Positions 49,206-59,132 of a DNA stretch of 64,000 nucleotides are shown one piece after another. The translations under genes were made by a program, and so were the position numbers. The stretch is from an uncultured Pseudomonadales bacterium (GTDB taxonomy: Bacteria; Pseudomonadota; Gammaproteobacteria; Pseudomonadales; Cellvibrionaceae). The notes beneath the pieces were generated by a model, which was given only the letters and a program-made list of their open reading frames with translations, ran no database searches and was not told where the DNA came from. The DNA is taken from NCBI GenBank assembly GCA_947488935.1, contig CANLBN010000005.1, positions 16,675-80,674 of the forward strand, given 5' to 3'. How positions within the stretch are numbered: position 1 is the stretch's first letter; every line of letters begins with the position of its first letter.

Positions 49206-51131
49206 TTAAACTTTATAAATACTGAGCTGCTCATGCATTTGATTAGCCATAGACGAAAGCTGTTTACAGTAATCGACCATGGTGTTTGCATGTTGTTGGT
49301 TCTCGTTACCAATGCTTTGCATTTGTTCGATATTTTCGCTAACTTCCTGCGAGATGGTACGTTGTTCACCGGCCATTGTGGCGTTTTCTCGGTTAAGCTC
49401 ACTAATTTTTGCCACGGATGTCAGCGCTTTTTGTAATGTTTCACCTGCTGTTTTTGTCGTGTCGACGGTCGCAAAGGCAGTTTCTTTATTACTTTCCATT
49501 AGTGATGATGCTTTGCGGCTACCGGCCTGAAGTTTTTCGATCATAATGCGAATTTCTTCCGTAGAGGTTTGCGTTCTACTGGCTAGGGAGCGTACTTCAT
49601 CGGCAACAACGGCAAAACCTCTACCTTGTTCACCTGCGCGTGCAGCTTCGATTGCAGCATTAAGGGCGAGTAGGTTGGTTTGCTCCGCGATATTGCGAAT
49701 AACTTCTAGTACACCACTAATATCTTCACTCGCTTTTGCCAGTTCGTTAATTACATCCACCGATGTATCAACGTCGCTTGCCTGTTTTTCAATATCAGTG
49801 ATTGTATCGGTCAGTACCGCTACACTGTGGCGAGCATCTTCATCGGCACTTGCTGTGGCTTCGTCGGCTGACTGTGTGTTGGCAGCTACTTCGTTGGAAT
49901 TTTCGCTAAGTTTTAATACCGCTGCTGAGACCGTCTCAGTTTGCGTGCTCATCTGAGTGACGGAATTAATTGAGCTTTCTGCCGATTCATATAAAGCCGA
50001 TGAATTAGAAAGTAACTCGTTAGCGGTTGCCGATACTTCTTTTATAGTATTTTGTAATTTTGTGAGCAGGCTGTTAAATCCTTTTGCCATTTGTCCAAAT
50101 TCACCTTTACCATTTTTTTCATCGAAACGCAGCGTTAAGTCACCTTCGCCCTGTGCAATTTTATTAATAGCGCTGATGTATTCGTCTAGTGGCTTGCCAA
50201 CCATATGTTTCACCAGCATGAAAATAGTCAGTAATACAATGCTGCCTGCTACTAATATTTTAACGAGCAGGGCAAGGATCGCTTTGCTAATTTGGCTATT
50301 CACTTCTTCTTCTGAAATACCCAATACGATATCGTATCCCCATGTTGTAAACGGTACGATATCTACAGTCCAGTTTTTATTGTCGCTAGCAAGGATTTGT
50401 GAAATTTCTTCGCTAGTGATATTGCTAGAGGTTGAGCGGATATTGCCTTTACCATCTCTCAGTGCAACAAAGCCTTTATTTAATATACTGCTTTCACTAA
50501 TGACTGATTCAAGTGATTTTAAATCTGCGGAATAGCCTACATACCATATGCCAATTACTTTACCGTTTGTATCACGCATGGGCTCATAGCCCGTAAGATA
50601 AGGGCTGCCAAGAATATCTACCTGGCCGTAATAGGCTTTATTGTTAGCTATTTCTTTTATCGCTTTACCTTTTGACGCGAGTTTTGTACCAATAGCACGC
50701 TTACCATTTTTGATGACATTGGTCGATATTCGTACATAGTCATCACCATTGCGGCTAAAAAGTGTCGCTGTGCCACCCATAACGGCTGTTAGATTATCGA
50801 CTAATGCAAACTGATTTGCTTGAGGTTTATTATTAACGATAAGGTTATTGGCGTTGGTGCCATTAACGTCTAAGGGTGCAGAAAGCTCCGGAGCTTGGCC
50901 GCTTGTGCCTCTTTCCATGAGTAGTTTCATACTACTTTTTACTCTGTCAGACATAATGTCATCGGTAATTTTAAGCATGCTGAGAAGTTCGCTAGAGACA
51001 ACTTCTTTTTGTTTGTTGGCCTGTTCACGAATGCTATTGCTCGTGATAATAAGTGTATAAATACCGATGATGATACTAAAGCCGACGATAACCATGGAAA
51101 TGGCTATCAAAAACTTGCGTTGTAACGACAT
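49206..51131 (-). CDS. Methyl-accepting chemotaxis protein (Cache-HAMP-MA)
   Basis: This 641-residue inner-membrane receptor signals to CheA. It has a first membrane helix at about 7-29, a periplasmic Cache domain to about residue 280 (with [14 protein letters not shown] and [20 protein letters not shown], typical of Cache3-Cache2 sensors), a second helix at about 285-307, HAMP to about 360, and a signalling domain with the conserved tip [20 protein letters not shown]. The ligand is unknown; such Cache domains often bind organic acids or amino acids. There is no CheB/R-docking pentapeptide; the end is QLSIYKV. The start codon has AGG 13 bases upstream. Confidence 0.94.
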   Translation of the reverse strand: MSLQRKFLIAISMVIVGFSIIIGIYTLIITSNSIREQANKQKEVVSSELLSMLKITDDIMSDRVKSSMKLLMERGTSGQAPELSAPLDVNGTNANNLIVNNKPQANQFALVDNLTAVMGGTATLFSRNGDDYVRISTNVIKNGKRAIGTKLASKGKAIKEIANNKAYYGQVDILGSPYLTGYEPMRDTNGKVIGIWYVGYSADLKSLESVISESSILNKGFVALRDGKGNIRSTSSNITSEEISQILASDNKNWTVDIVPFTTWGYDIVLGISEEEVNSQISKAILALLVKILVAGSIVLLTIFMLVKHMVGKPLDEYISAINKIAQGEGDLTLRFDEKNGKGEFGQMAKGFNSLLTKLQNTIKEVSATANELLSNSSALYESAESSINSVTQMSTQTETVSAAVLKLSENSNEVAANTQSADEATASADEDARHSVAVLTDTITDIEKQASDVDTSVDVINELAKASEDISGVLEVIRNIAEQTNLLALNAAIEAARAGEQGRGFAVVADEVRSLASRTQTSTEEIRIMIEKLQAGSRKASSLMESNKETAFATVDTTKTAGETLQKALTSVAKISELNRENATMAGEQRTISQEVSENIEQMQSIGNENQQHANTMVDYCKQLSSMANQMHEQLSIYKV

Positions 51132-51267
51132 AATTCTATTGCCTGTAAATAGGGGTTTTTTGTTAATTTTCCCTTTGCTTTTTCACTATATTTTCTAAAA
51201 GTGGAAGGTTCCTATTTAAGGTATAGCTAAAAAATGTGTTTTTTTCCAAATTTACTGATAAATATAT

Positions 51268-51318
51268 CGCTAAATATCCGATTGGGGCAATTATGCTATT
51301 TTTTTTGTATATTTAGCG
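51268..51318. promoter_or_regulatory. Inverted repeat upstream of sbtA
   Basis: CGCTAAATAT at 51268-51277 is the exact reverse complement of ATATTTAGCG at 51309-51318, with a 31-base AT-rich spacer. It lies between the divergent MCP and sbtA genes. It may be a paired operator for a regulator, or a stem in the sbtA leader. Confidence 0.5.
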
Positions 51319-51368
51319 TTAGTATCCCCGCTCCTATTATGAGATAAATCATGCACTTGTGAGTAATT

Positions 51369-52307
51369 ATGGATCCCATTATATTATTCTTTTTGTTTGG
51401 TGTTTTTGCGGGTATTGTAAAATCACCATTACGTCTGCCTAGCCAAGTTTACGATTTTATTACCTTAGTGCTATTAATCGCGATTGGCTTAAAAGGTGGC
51501 GTCGAGCTATCGAAGTTGTCTTTCTTTACGCTGTTGCCCCAAAGTCTCTCTATTATTGCTATGGGTTTTGCCTTACCTTTTATTGCTTATCCAGTATTGC
51601 GTTCTCTTGGACGGTTTCAGCGGGCGGATGCCGCCTCTATTGCTGCGCATTATGGCTCGGTGAGTGTGGGTACCTTTGCTGTGGCTATTGCCTATATGGG
51701 CGCTAATAATATCGACTACGAAGAGCATGTCGCTTTGTTTGTCGTCTTATTGGAAATCCCTGCGATTCTTGTTGGTATTGTTTTAGCAAAAGGTATTAAG
51801 CAAAAAACTAATTGGGGTAAAATCGCCAATGAGGTTTTTTTAGGCAAAGGTGTTATTTTGCTGGTGGGTGGTTTGCTCATTGGCTGGGTATCTGGCCCAG
51901 AGGGTGTATCGTCTATCGAGCCGCTATTTGTCGATATGTTTAAGGGTATTCTTGCGTTATTTTTACTTGAGATGGGGTTAATTACCTCTACGCATTTGGG
52001 CAGCCTAAAGAAATACGGTATCTTCTTAGTGTGTTTTGGCATAGTTATGCCGTTGTTCTCTTCTGTTGTAGGCATACTGATTGGCTTTATGCTTGGACTA
52101 TCGGTGGGTGGTACTGCAATCTTAGCCACTTTAGCTGCCAGTGCATCGTATATTGCTGTGCCTGCTGCAATGCGGATCTCAGTACCTGAGGCAAATCCAA
52201 CGCTATCATTAACAGCATCGCTAGGTATTACCTTTCCTTTTAATATTGTTATTGGTATTCCTTTGTATTATTACTGGACCACTTATATTTATAAGCTTTT
52301 TGCTTAG
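51369..52307 (+). CDS. sbtA: Sodium-dependent bicarbonate transporter SbtA-type
   Basis: This 312-residue inner-membrane protein has about ten helices in two five-helix halves. DFITLVLLIAIGLKGGVELSK, AAHYGSVSVGTFAVAIAYM and the mirrored second-half segment AASASYIAVPAAMRISVPEANP are characteristic of SbtA (formerly DUF897). SbtA imports bicarbonate with sodium in cyanobacteria; the role in heterotrophic proteobacteria may be supply of bicarbonate for carboxylases or another anion. The next gene encodes its PII-like partner at 36 bases, which strengthens the call. Confidence 0.92.
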   Translation: MDPIILFFLFGVFAGIVKSPLRLPSQVYDFITLVLLIAIGLKGGVELSKLSFFTLLPQSLSIIAMGFALPFIAYPVLRSLGRFQRADAASIAAHYGSVSVGTFAVAIAYMGANNIDYEEHVALFVVLLEIPAILVGIVLAKGIKQKTNWGKIANEVFLGKGVILLVGGLLIGWVSGPEGVSSIEPLFVDMFKGILALFLLEMGLITSTHLGSLKKYGIFLVCFGIVMPLFSSVVGILIGFMLGLSVGGTAILATLAASASYIAVPAAMRISVPEANPTLSLTASLGITFPFNIVIGIPLYYYWTTYIYKLFA

Positions 52308-52343
52308 ATGTAATGTTTATCCTTTTGGCTTGAGAGAAAATCG

Positions 52344-52646
52344 ATGAATAAATCGGAGCAACAATTACTAACGATCATTGCTGAGTCTGTTTTGGAGTCA
52401 TCACTGACCAAAGATATTGAGCAATTAGGTGCCAAAGGCTACACCATTATGGATGTGCGTGGTAAAGGCAGTAAAGGCCTGCGTAATGCTGGTTGGGATG
52501 CTAGTGCAAATATTCGTATAGAGGTTATTTGTAACGCCGCCGTAGCCGATGCTATTTCGGCACATCTGCAAGATAAATATTACAATGATTATGCAATGGT
52601 TGTTTATACAGGCACAGTCAATGTGCTGCGACCAGACAAATTTTAA
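52344..52646 (+). CDS. sbtB: SbtB-like PII-family regulatory protein
   Basis: This 100-residue protein is a PII-fold signal protein of the SbtB type. The segment GYTIMDVRGKGSKGLRNAGWDASANIRIEVIC contains the T-loop region, and HLQDKYYNDYAMVVYTGTVNVLRPDKF is the conserved end. In cyanobacteria SbtB binds adenine nucleotides, including cAMP, and controls SbtA. Lack of the C-terminal CGPxGC motif seen in some SbtB proteins means no redox-controlled R-loop. It is encoded directly behind sbtA. Confidence 0.88.
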   Translation: MNKSEQQLLTIIAESVLESSLTKDIEQLGAKGYTIMDVRGKGSKGLRNAGWDASANIRIEVICNAAVADAISAHLQDKYYNDYAMVVYTGTVNVLRPDKF

Positions 52647-52685
52647 CGGTATTATTTTATCTACATAATAATTTACTGATGAATA

Positions 52686-52712
52686 TAAAAAAGCCGGAGA
52701 ATATTCTCCGGC
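52686..52712 (-). terminator. Terminator of the isochorismatase-fold gene
   Basis: The 20-base sequence at 52693-52712 is a perfect palindrome (GCCGGAGAAT/ATTCTCCGGC). On the minus strand it is followed by TTTTTTA, so it terminates the leftward gene; on the plus strand it lacks a T-run but could still end sbtAB transcripts weakly. Confidence 0.85.
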
Positions 52713-52754
52713 AAGTCACTGCATAATTTAAGGGGGCGGTGATTGAGTTAAAGG

Positions 52755-53576
52755 CTATACAGCCGCTTCAATTTGCTTGAGTGCTTCTTTAGTGCTCCAG
52801 ACAGCATTGGCCATATAGCGAAAGTTAACAATAGCTGCTGCATAGCCATCGCCTTCGGGTATTTTTGCCGCCGCTGTCGCATCACTGACAACAGCTACTT
52901 CAAAGCCTTGTTCTTGCAGCTCTCTAAAATGGCTTTCGACACATAAATTAGCAGACATACCCGCTAGTATTACTTGGTCAACACCGCGTTTACGCAACTG
53001 CAAAGTGAGGTCATTGGTTTCGGGTCCATAAACTTTATGGGGTGACACAACGATTGTTTTTCCATCGTTAATATACTTTTTATATTGCGGCATCCAGTCA
53101 GCGCCAGAATTCTCAAAGCCCTCTAAATCCAATGGGCCTTTACGATCAAACATGCCAATTTTATGCATGAGTTTTTCTAGGCCACCTTCAAATTTCCAGC
53201 CGTGATCAGTGGGATAATAGTAGTGTGGGGAGATGGCCGTCGTAATATTTTTTGCCTTGGCGATTTTAAATAGGTTTTCAATATTTTCGACGGTGTTGTG
53301 CTCTGTAACACTCTCGCCAACAACACCCCATGTGACACCCTTTGGACTTAAAAAATCGACCTGGGGATCAATAATAACAACTGCAGTACGACTGAGATCT
53401 AGCTTCATCGTAGAGGGTGGTAACGCCGGTTTAGCCGGTGGGGCATATTGCTTAACGTCGGCATTGGCATTACTGGCTATACCTGTGGCTGCAACAGCGG
53501 CAGCGCCGGTAACAGCAGCAGCGCTTGTTTTTAAAAACTTCCTTCGCGATGAGTTGTTGTGGTCGTGATTGCACAT
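52755..53576 (-). CDS. Tat-exported isochorismatase-fold cysteine hydrolase
   Basis: This 273-residue enzyme belongs to the isochorismatase-like hydrolases. ATG 53576 is chosen because AGAGGA precedes it at good spacing; the frame is open 10 codons further up. A twin-arginine signal (SRRKFLK at 10-16, then an Ala-rich hydrophobic stretch ending NANA) directs it to the periplasm. The catalytic triad is likely Asp74 (IDPQVDF), Lys181 (SPHKVYG) and Cys212 (GMSANLCVESH). The substrate is unknown; amidase or biuret-type hydrolysis are possibilities. An AraC-family gene is divergent, separated by 122 bases, and probably regulates it. Confidence 0.88.
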   Translation of the reverse strand: MCNHDHNNSSRRKFLKTSAAAVTGAAAVAATGIASNANADVKQYAPPAKPALPPSTMKLDLSRTAVVIIDPQVDFLSPKGVTWGVVGESVTEHNTVENIENLFKIAKAKNITTAISPHYYYPTDHGWKFEGGLEKLMHKIGMFDRKGPLDLEGFENSGADWMPQYKKYINDGKTIVVSPHKVYGPETNDLTLQLRKRGVDQVILAGMSANLCVESHFRELQEQGFEVAVVSDATAAAKIPEGDGYAAAIVNFRYMANAVWSTKEALKQIEAAV

Positions 53577-53698
53577 AATAAATTCCTCTTTGTTGGTTTG
53601 AATCAATTATGCGGCAAGTATTTATACCAATTCGCCAGAGTCGGTGTCCTAATGTCGGAATGTAAAACAACGGGCTTATTTTTGTGCATAATAAGGCC

Positions 53699-54622
53699 AT
53701 GGAAATTTCAGATAAATTATTTAATGCGCTAGAGGTTCGTGTCGAACCCTTTGCAATTTGTGACGTGCGTTGTGGCTATCATTTAGAGATAGAGCCTGAT
53801 GAATATAATACGATTCATTATATGCTGGCAGGTGATGGACAATTAGTCACAAATACAGGGCAGGCCTTTGCTTTAAAGCCTGATCAAATGATTTTGGTGC
53901 CGGCTGGGGTGTCACAGAGAATTGAGTCTTTGCAATGCCCTCCCAATGAAGTTTCGACTTCTTCGATGTGCTTACAGCCTAGTAGTGACCTACATTGGTT
54001 AAAAGCGGGCGAGGGCGTAACAGATGTTATTTTGGCCTGTGGACGTGTTCATGTTACTTATGGGCACAGTGTCGATATATTTGGCCTGCTTGCCGAACCG
54101 TTGATTGAATCCTTTAGGGACTCTATTTATATTCGTGGCGCCTTTGAAGCGATGTTAATGGAATTTAGTCAGCCTAAGTTGGGTACATTGGCATTGGCGA
54201 GTACATTAATGAAGCAGTGTCTAATTTTATTGTTGCGTCGTTTGCATGAGCAACAAGATTGGCGTTTCCCGTGGCTTGCTGTACTGGATAGCCCGAGAAT
54301 GGAGCGCGCTCTACGCGCCATGTTAGACGCACCTGAAAAGCCGCATAATGTTGAAGATTTAGCCGAGTTGGCGTGTATGAGTCGCTCCTCCTTTACAGAA
54401 CATTTTGCCAAAGCCTTTGGTCAGCCTCCTCACGAGTTTTTAACCAATTATCGTCTGCGCCAAGCGGCTCAACTATTAATGACAACTAACTTACCCGTAA
54501 AAAACATTGCTGATAAGGTTGGGTATCAAAGTAGAAGTTCGTTTTCTCGTGCGTTTAAATTAATGTATTTGATTGACCCTGCGGCTTATCGTAAAAATTC
54601 TAATCTAAAAAATAGCCAGTAA
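53699..54622 (+). CDS. AraC-family transcriptional regulator with cupin domain
   Basis: This 307-residue regulator has an N-terminal cupin sensor (about 20-190; HYMLAGDGQLVTNTGQAFALKPDQMILVPAGV) and a C-terminal AraC helix-turn-helix pair (about 210-305). The second HTH region shows the usual IADKVGYQSRSSFSRAFK and DPAAYRK. ATG 53699 is preferred although its ribosome binding site is poor; a GTG at 53684 is the alternative. The cupin resembles the Cupin_6 type often found next to oxidoreductases or hydrolases. It is divergent from the Tat-exported hydrolase and likely controls it. Confidence 0.88.
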   Translation: MEISDKLFNALEVRVEPFAICDVRCGYHLEIEPDEYNTIHYMLAGDGQLVTNTGQAFALKPDQMILVPAGVSQRIESLQCPPNEVSTSSMCLQPSSDLHWLKAGEGVTDVILACGRVHVTYGHSVDIFGLLAEPLIESFRDSIYIRGAFEAMLMEFSQPKLGTLALASTLMKQCLILLLRRLHEQQDWRFPWLAVLDSPRMERALRAMLDAPEKPHNVEDLAELACMSRSSFTEHFAKAFGQPPHEFLTNYRLRQAAQLLMTTNLPVKNIADKVGYQSRSSFSRAFKLMYLIDPAAYRKNSNLKNSQ

Positions 54623-54893
54623 TTTACCGTTCATCTGACAAAGTGTGCCGAGCAGCATAAATTTCATCGGCATGTGATCCAATTTATATTTTCTTATATT
54701 ATTCGATAAATAATTTTATGATTTGAATTAAAAATCATTATTTTTTTTTATCAATCTCATTTCGTAGTATCTCCTCCGTAATCCATGCTCAGAATAACTG
54801 TCTAGATTTTATTTTGATGAGTGCATTGATTTCTTGGAAGGAAAAATCGACTAATAAATTAATTTTTAAATAAATAAAATGAGATTGAAAATC

Positions 54894-57800
54894 ATGAAAA
54901 ATATTAAATCCTATGCATCCTTAATTGTGATGTCTGCTGTTGTTGCAGCTTGTGGTGGCGGTGGAGGCGGCGGTGATGACGTTGCTGTTAATGATGTTGT
55001 GTGTCCAACGGTTGGTAATTTAGCAACCGTAGAGCTTGGTGGTAATCAATGCCAAATCAGTGGTACGCTGACGGAAGATGGTACGCTAAGTTCTAGTATC
55101 GATTGGTTTTTAGAGGGTCGCTTACAAATTGGTGACGAGACCAACACTGCTACTTTAAATATTGATGCGGGTACCGATATTCGCGGTGATAATGTTGGTG
55201 AGACTGACCACGTTTTGGTTTTTCCTGGTTCAGCTTTAAGTGCTAATGGCACCAGTGCAAACCCTGTTCAGTTTTTATCAGATGACGATAATGTCGATGG
55301 CACTGCCGAATGGGGTGGTGTATTTTTACGCGGTTTTAATGGTATTTCATTATCGGGTACTCAAGGTGCTAACGACTTAGATTATGTCGTTGTTGCCGAG
55401 GCCGGTGCGCCAGTCTCTGTTGAGATCGACGGCCAAACTGTTAACTACTCTGACAATATTGTGTTAAACGGTGTTGATAGTTCAACAACACTAACTTTTG
55501 TACAGTCACATAATTCTAACCGCGATGGTCTGCATATTTTAAATGGTGACCCACGCTTATCTTGGATTTTGGCAACGGGTAGCCAACGCGACGGAATTTG
55601 GTATCGCGATTTTAATGGTCTTATTAAGGATTTAATGGTTATCCATAACCCCGATGCTGGTCGCTCTGGTATATATGCGAGTAGGACAGGCACGGGGGTA
55701 TCTAACCCGCGTATTGTGAATGCAACTTTAGTTGGGCGTGATGATGCTAGCGTTGATGCTAGTGCAGATGCAGCAGCGAATGAGTTCGGTATTTTGTTTG
55801 CCGATAATGTTGATAATATTCGTTTAGGTAATGTGCTTGTCGCTAACTTCCGTAATGGTTGTTACGAGGCAGATTCTGGCGCTAATTTAACAGCGATTGA
55901 TACGAGTATTCCAGGCCCAAGTTATTTAGATGGTGTGCATTGTGCAAATGAAGCAGGGCCAAACCCTTCTGGTTTTGGTGTTGTACGTAGTGGCTCGACC
56001 GGCTTCCCTGCAGGTACCGTTGCTGCCAATAACAGCATTAATGGTGATGGCTTGGTTTACTATAATGGCGCTGTTAATGGTGTAACCTTCACCGGTGAGA
56101 TTGCTGATCGTACTGAGAATTTTACGGCCAGTTGGTACCTCGATAATATCGGTGGTATTGGTAACGGTTTAGTCGGCGATTCTACTTTTCTTAATGCCTT
56201 TTTGGATGGCGATACCAATAACGACAGAGTGGTTGATTCAGCCGATACTAACTCCCCGTTTATTATTGCCGATAACGCATTTAACCAAGATGTAGCAGAC
56301 GATACCGGTGGTTATGATTTAACCCATATTGGTGCAGTTCGTGGTGGGTCTCCTGCCAATGATCAATTTGATGGCTGGACTGTAGCAACAGCACAGGGCG
56401 AAGGCTTTTTGGTTGAGATTAACGATGCCTTAGTGGGTACTTCGGTTTGTCCTATCAATGTTGGTGGCGCGCCGGTTACTGCTCTTGAACGTAGCGCTGG
56501 TCGTAATGTATGTGAAGTCTCTGGCGTTATGAGCTCAGCGGGTACGCTAACAAGTGATATCGACTGGGAACTAGAAGGTCGCTTACAAGTGGGTGCTATA
56601 GGTAGCCCTGCAACATTGACGATTGCTAGTGGCACACGTATCAGTGGTGATAATGTTGATGCAGTTGATCATCTTATCGTTTTCCCAGGTTCTAGCATCC
56701 AAGCTAATGGTTCAAGTGCGCGTCCAATTCGCTTTACCTCAGACGATGCCGATATTAATGGCAGCGGCGAGTGGGGTGGTGTGTTCTTGCGCGGTGAGGA
56801 CGATACATTAACAGCTGATGACAACTTACTTGATTATGTAGTCGTTGCCGAGGCCGGCGCGCAAGTAGACATTGAGGCAATTGATGGTGTACCCGCAGTA
56901 TCTTACTTTGACAATATTGTGCTCAATAGAGTCGATGAGAGTACTCGTCTCACCTTTGTACAATCGCACAACTCTGCTCGTGATGGCATTCATATTGTTA
57001 ATTCTCAAGCGCGTTTGTCTTGGGTTTTATCAACAGGTAGTGCGCGTGATGGTATTTGGTACCAAGACTTTAATGGTTTGATTAAAGACTTAATGGTTAT
57101 CCATAACCCAGATTCCGATGCAAGCACTGGTCGCTCAGGTATTTATGCGAGTGCGAGTAATCTTGCACCAAATGCAGGTGAATCAAACCCACGTATTGTT
57201 AATGCAACCTTAGTTGGTCGTGATGACACTAGCGTAGATGCCAGTGCAGATACTGCCGCCAATGAGTACGGTATCTTATTTGCCGATAATGTCACCGAAA
57301 TTCAATTAGCTAACGTGCTAATCGCTAACTTCCGTAACGGTTGTTACGAGGCTGACTCTCTTGCTGATTTGTCGGGTATTGATGCAATTGTTGATCTTAC
57401 CGATGATGCCGCTACTCGTGCAGATAGCTTTGTCGATGGTGTTCACTGTGCTAATGAAGCGGGTGCTAATCCTAATGGTTTTGACGTAGTGCGTGCAGGT
57501 GCGATTGACTTCACTCTTGGTGTGGTTGGTCCCAACAACGAAAATGGTGATGGTATCCGTTACTACAATGGTGCTGCTACAACCCCAATCGTAACAGCGC
57601 CAGTGAATGGTGGAACGCCTTTCACTCCAGCGGCAGGTGGCATTAACTTTACGGGTGAAATTGCAGAACGTGCCGATAACTTCACTGCTGGTTGGTATCT
57701 CGATAACATTCGTGGTATTGGTAATGGCTTAGCAGCTAACTCTCTCTTCCTAAACGGATTGTTAGATGGTGATACCAATAACGATGGTGCTGTTAACGGT

Positions 57801-58013
57801 ACTGATGTTGGTGCGACCCCATTGTTTGGTACGCCAGGTCTTAACGACTTTAACGAAGACGTTGCTGGCGATACTAATGGCTACGACTTAACGCATGTTG
57901 GTGCTGTACGCAGTGGTGCGGTTAATCAAACAAATGTTCAGTTTGATAACTGGACCGTTGATACAAGCCGTAGTGCACCATTTACTGTAAGGACAGTTCC
58001 TGTTTCTCCTTAA
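54894..58013 (+). CDS. Large lipoprotein made of two tandem homologous halves
   Basis: This 1039-residue protein starts with a lipoprotein signal peptide (IVMSAVVAAC, lipid-modified Cys20) followed by a glycine run and DD, so it is probably outer-membrane bound. Two halves, about residues 40-510 and 525-1035, repeat the same order of motifs: IDWFLEGRLQIG / IDWELEGRLQVG, GEWGGVFLRG-type strands, DYVVVAEAGA, FVQSHNSNRDGLHI / FVQSHNSARDGIHI, RDGIWYRDFNGLIKDLMVIH, NPRIVNATLVGRDD and GDTNNDRVVD / GDTNNDGAVN. The last is a calcium-binding, dockerin-like loop. The fold is probably beta-helical. Function is unknown; a surface binding role is a guess. ATG 54894 is preferred over 54879. Confidence 0.75.
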   Translation: MKNIKSYASLIVMSAVVAACGGGGGGGDDVAVNDVVCPTVGNLATVELGGNQCQISGTLTEDGTLSSSIDWFLEGRLQIGDETNTATLNIDAGTDIRGDNVGETDHVLVFPGSALSANGTSANPVQFLSDDDNVDGTAEWGGVFLRGFNGISLSGTQGANDLDYVVVAEAGAPVSVEIDGQTVNYSDNIVLNGVDSSTTLTFVQSHNSNRDGLHILNGDPRLSWILATGSQRDGIWYRDFNGLIKDLMVIHNPDAGRSGIYASRTGTGVSNPRIVNATLVGRDDASVDASADAAANEFGILFADNVDNIRLGNVLVANFRNGCYEADSGANLTAIDTSIPGPSYLDGVHCANEAGPNPSGFGVVRSGSTGFPAGTVAANNSINGDGLVYYNGAVNGVTFTGEIADRTENFTASWYLDNIGGIGNGLVGDSTFLNAFLDGDTNNDRVVDSADTNSPFIIADNAFNQDVADDTGGYDLTHIGAVRGGSPANDQFDGWTVATAQGEGFLVEINDALVGTSVCPINVGGAPVTALERSAGRNVCEVSGVMSSAGTLTSDIDWELEGRLQVGAIGSPATLTIASGTRISGDNVDAVDHLIVFPGSSIQANGSSARPIRFTSDDADINGSGEWGGVFLRGEDDTLTADDNLLDYVVVAEAGAQVDIEAIDGVPAVSYFDNIVLNRVDESTRLTFVQSHNSARDGIHIVNSQARLSWVLSTGSARDGIWYQDFNGLIKDLMVIHNPDSDASTGRSGIYASASNLAPNAGESNPRIVNATLVGRDDTSVDASADTAANEYGILFADNVTEIQLANVLIANFRNGCYEADSLADLSGIDAIVDLTDDAATRADSFVDGVHCANEAGANPNGFDVVRAGAIDFTLGVVGPNNENGDGIRYYNGAATTPIVTAPVNGGTPFTPAAGGINFTGEIAERADNFTAGWYLDNIRGIGNGLAANSLFLNGLLDGDTNNDGAVNGTDVGATPLFGTPGLNDFNEDVAGDTNGYDLTHVGAVRSGAVNQTNVQFDNWTVDTSRSAPFTVRTVPVSP

Positions 58014-58037
58014 ATAAAGTTCTATACTTTATTGCTC

Positions 58038-58071
58038 AAAGCGGTGCCGTGTAAATGGTACCGCTTTTTTT
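58038..58071 (+). terminator. Terminator of the lipoprotein gene
   Basis: AAAGCGGTGCC pairs with GGTACCGCTTT (one mismatch) around GTGTAAAT, followed by TTTTTTTA. It lies 25 bases behind the stop codon. Confidence 0.85.
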
Positions 58072-58192
58072 ATGGGGGTTTGTCCATGTAGGGGTATGGA
58101 TTTATAAAGTTTTATATTTATCGTTGATGTATAGATGAGTAACTTGTAAGGTTCACTTTAAGAGAATCGATTTTTTAAATGTAGTGTTGCAA

Positions 58193-59038
58193 ATGAATAA
58201 AACAGTCTTAGTAACGGGTTGCTCTAGTGGTATTGGTCGGTGTGTGGCTTATGGCCTTCGTGACAAAGGTTATATAGTTTACCCAACCGCACGTAATGAA
58301 GAAGATCTTCAGCAACTAATCGACGACGGTTTTGAAGCTATTGCCTTAGATTACAGTGACAGAGAAAGCGTAAAGGCAGCATTTGAAATACTGATGTCAA
58401 AAACTGGCAATGAACTCTATGCTGTGTTTCATAATGGTGCTTACGGTCAACCCGGTGGCGTTGAGGATTTAACCCGCGAAGCATTAGAGCAGCAATTTGC
58501 TACTAATGTGTTTGGCTGGCACCAGCTAAATAATTTGATTTTACCTATTATGCGCAAGCAAGGTTATGGGCGTATTCTTGTCAATAGCTCTGTTCTCGGT
58601 ATTGTTGCGCTATCTATGCGAGGTGCCTATAACGCATCTAAATTTGCCCTAGAGGGTTTGTTCGATACGTTAAGGCTAGAGTTACATAAGACCAATATTT
58701 TTGTCTCGCTAATTGAACCTGGCCCAATCACCAGTAAATTCAGAGCCAATGCAAAAACGGCATTTGAAGACAATATTTATCACAATAAAAATATTATGGC
58801 CCAGAGCCCTCATACGGAATACTACAATAATGTAATAGATAGGCTGGCTAATGAAGGAAAAGTAGATCCTTTTACTCTACCACCCGAAGCTGTACTAAAG
58901 AGGGTGGAGCATGCGCTGGTATCTAATAGACCAAAGGTTAGATATGCAGTCACAGTACCTACTTATGTATTAGGCTTTTTAAAAAGAGTATTATCTAGTC
59001 GCTGCTTGGATTGGATATCGATAAAGGCCGGTAAATAA
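58193..59038 (+). CDS. Short-chain dehydrogenase/reductase
   Basis: This 281-residue NAD(P)-dependent oxidoreductase has the SDR cofactor motif TGCSSGIG (residues 8-15), the FHNGAYG variant of NNAG (79-85), the catalytic serine in NSSVLG (131-136) and the catalytic pair Tyr146/Lys150 in YNASK. PGPITSKF follows as usual. ATG 58193 is chosen over the GTG at 58184. The C-terminal part with RVEHALVSNRPKVRYAVTVP resembles the YbbO/retinol dehydrogenase-like SDRs. The substrate is unknown. It stands alone after the lipoprotein terminator. Confidence 0.88.
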   Translation: MNKTVLVTGCSSGIGRCVAYGLRDKGYIVYPTARNEEDLQQLIDDGFEAIALDYSDRESVKAAFEILMSKTGNELYAVFHNGAYGQPGGVEDLTREALEQQFATNVFGWHQLNNLILPIMRKQGYGRILVNSSVLGIVALSMRGAYNASKFALEGLFDTLRLELHKTNIFVSLIEPGPITSKFRANAKTAFEDNIYHNKNIMAQSPHTEYYNNVIDRLANEGKVDPFTLPPEAVLKRVEHALVSNRPKVRYAVTVPTYVLGFLKRVLSSRCLDWISIKAGK

Positions 59039-59132
59039 TTATAAGGGGCTTCTGAAAAACTGTGACGACTTATTCAGAGTTCCCAAAAATCTGTCGGCTA
59101 AAATATGTGCTTACCTATATAGCGTATTTAAT

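Noticed and set aside
49207..50535. Plus-strand frames opposite the chemotaxis receptor gene
   Set aside because: They are mirror frames of the helical, Ala/Ser-rich signalling domain and have no ribosome binding sites.
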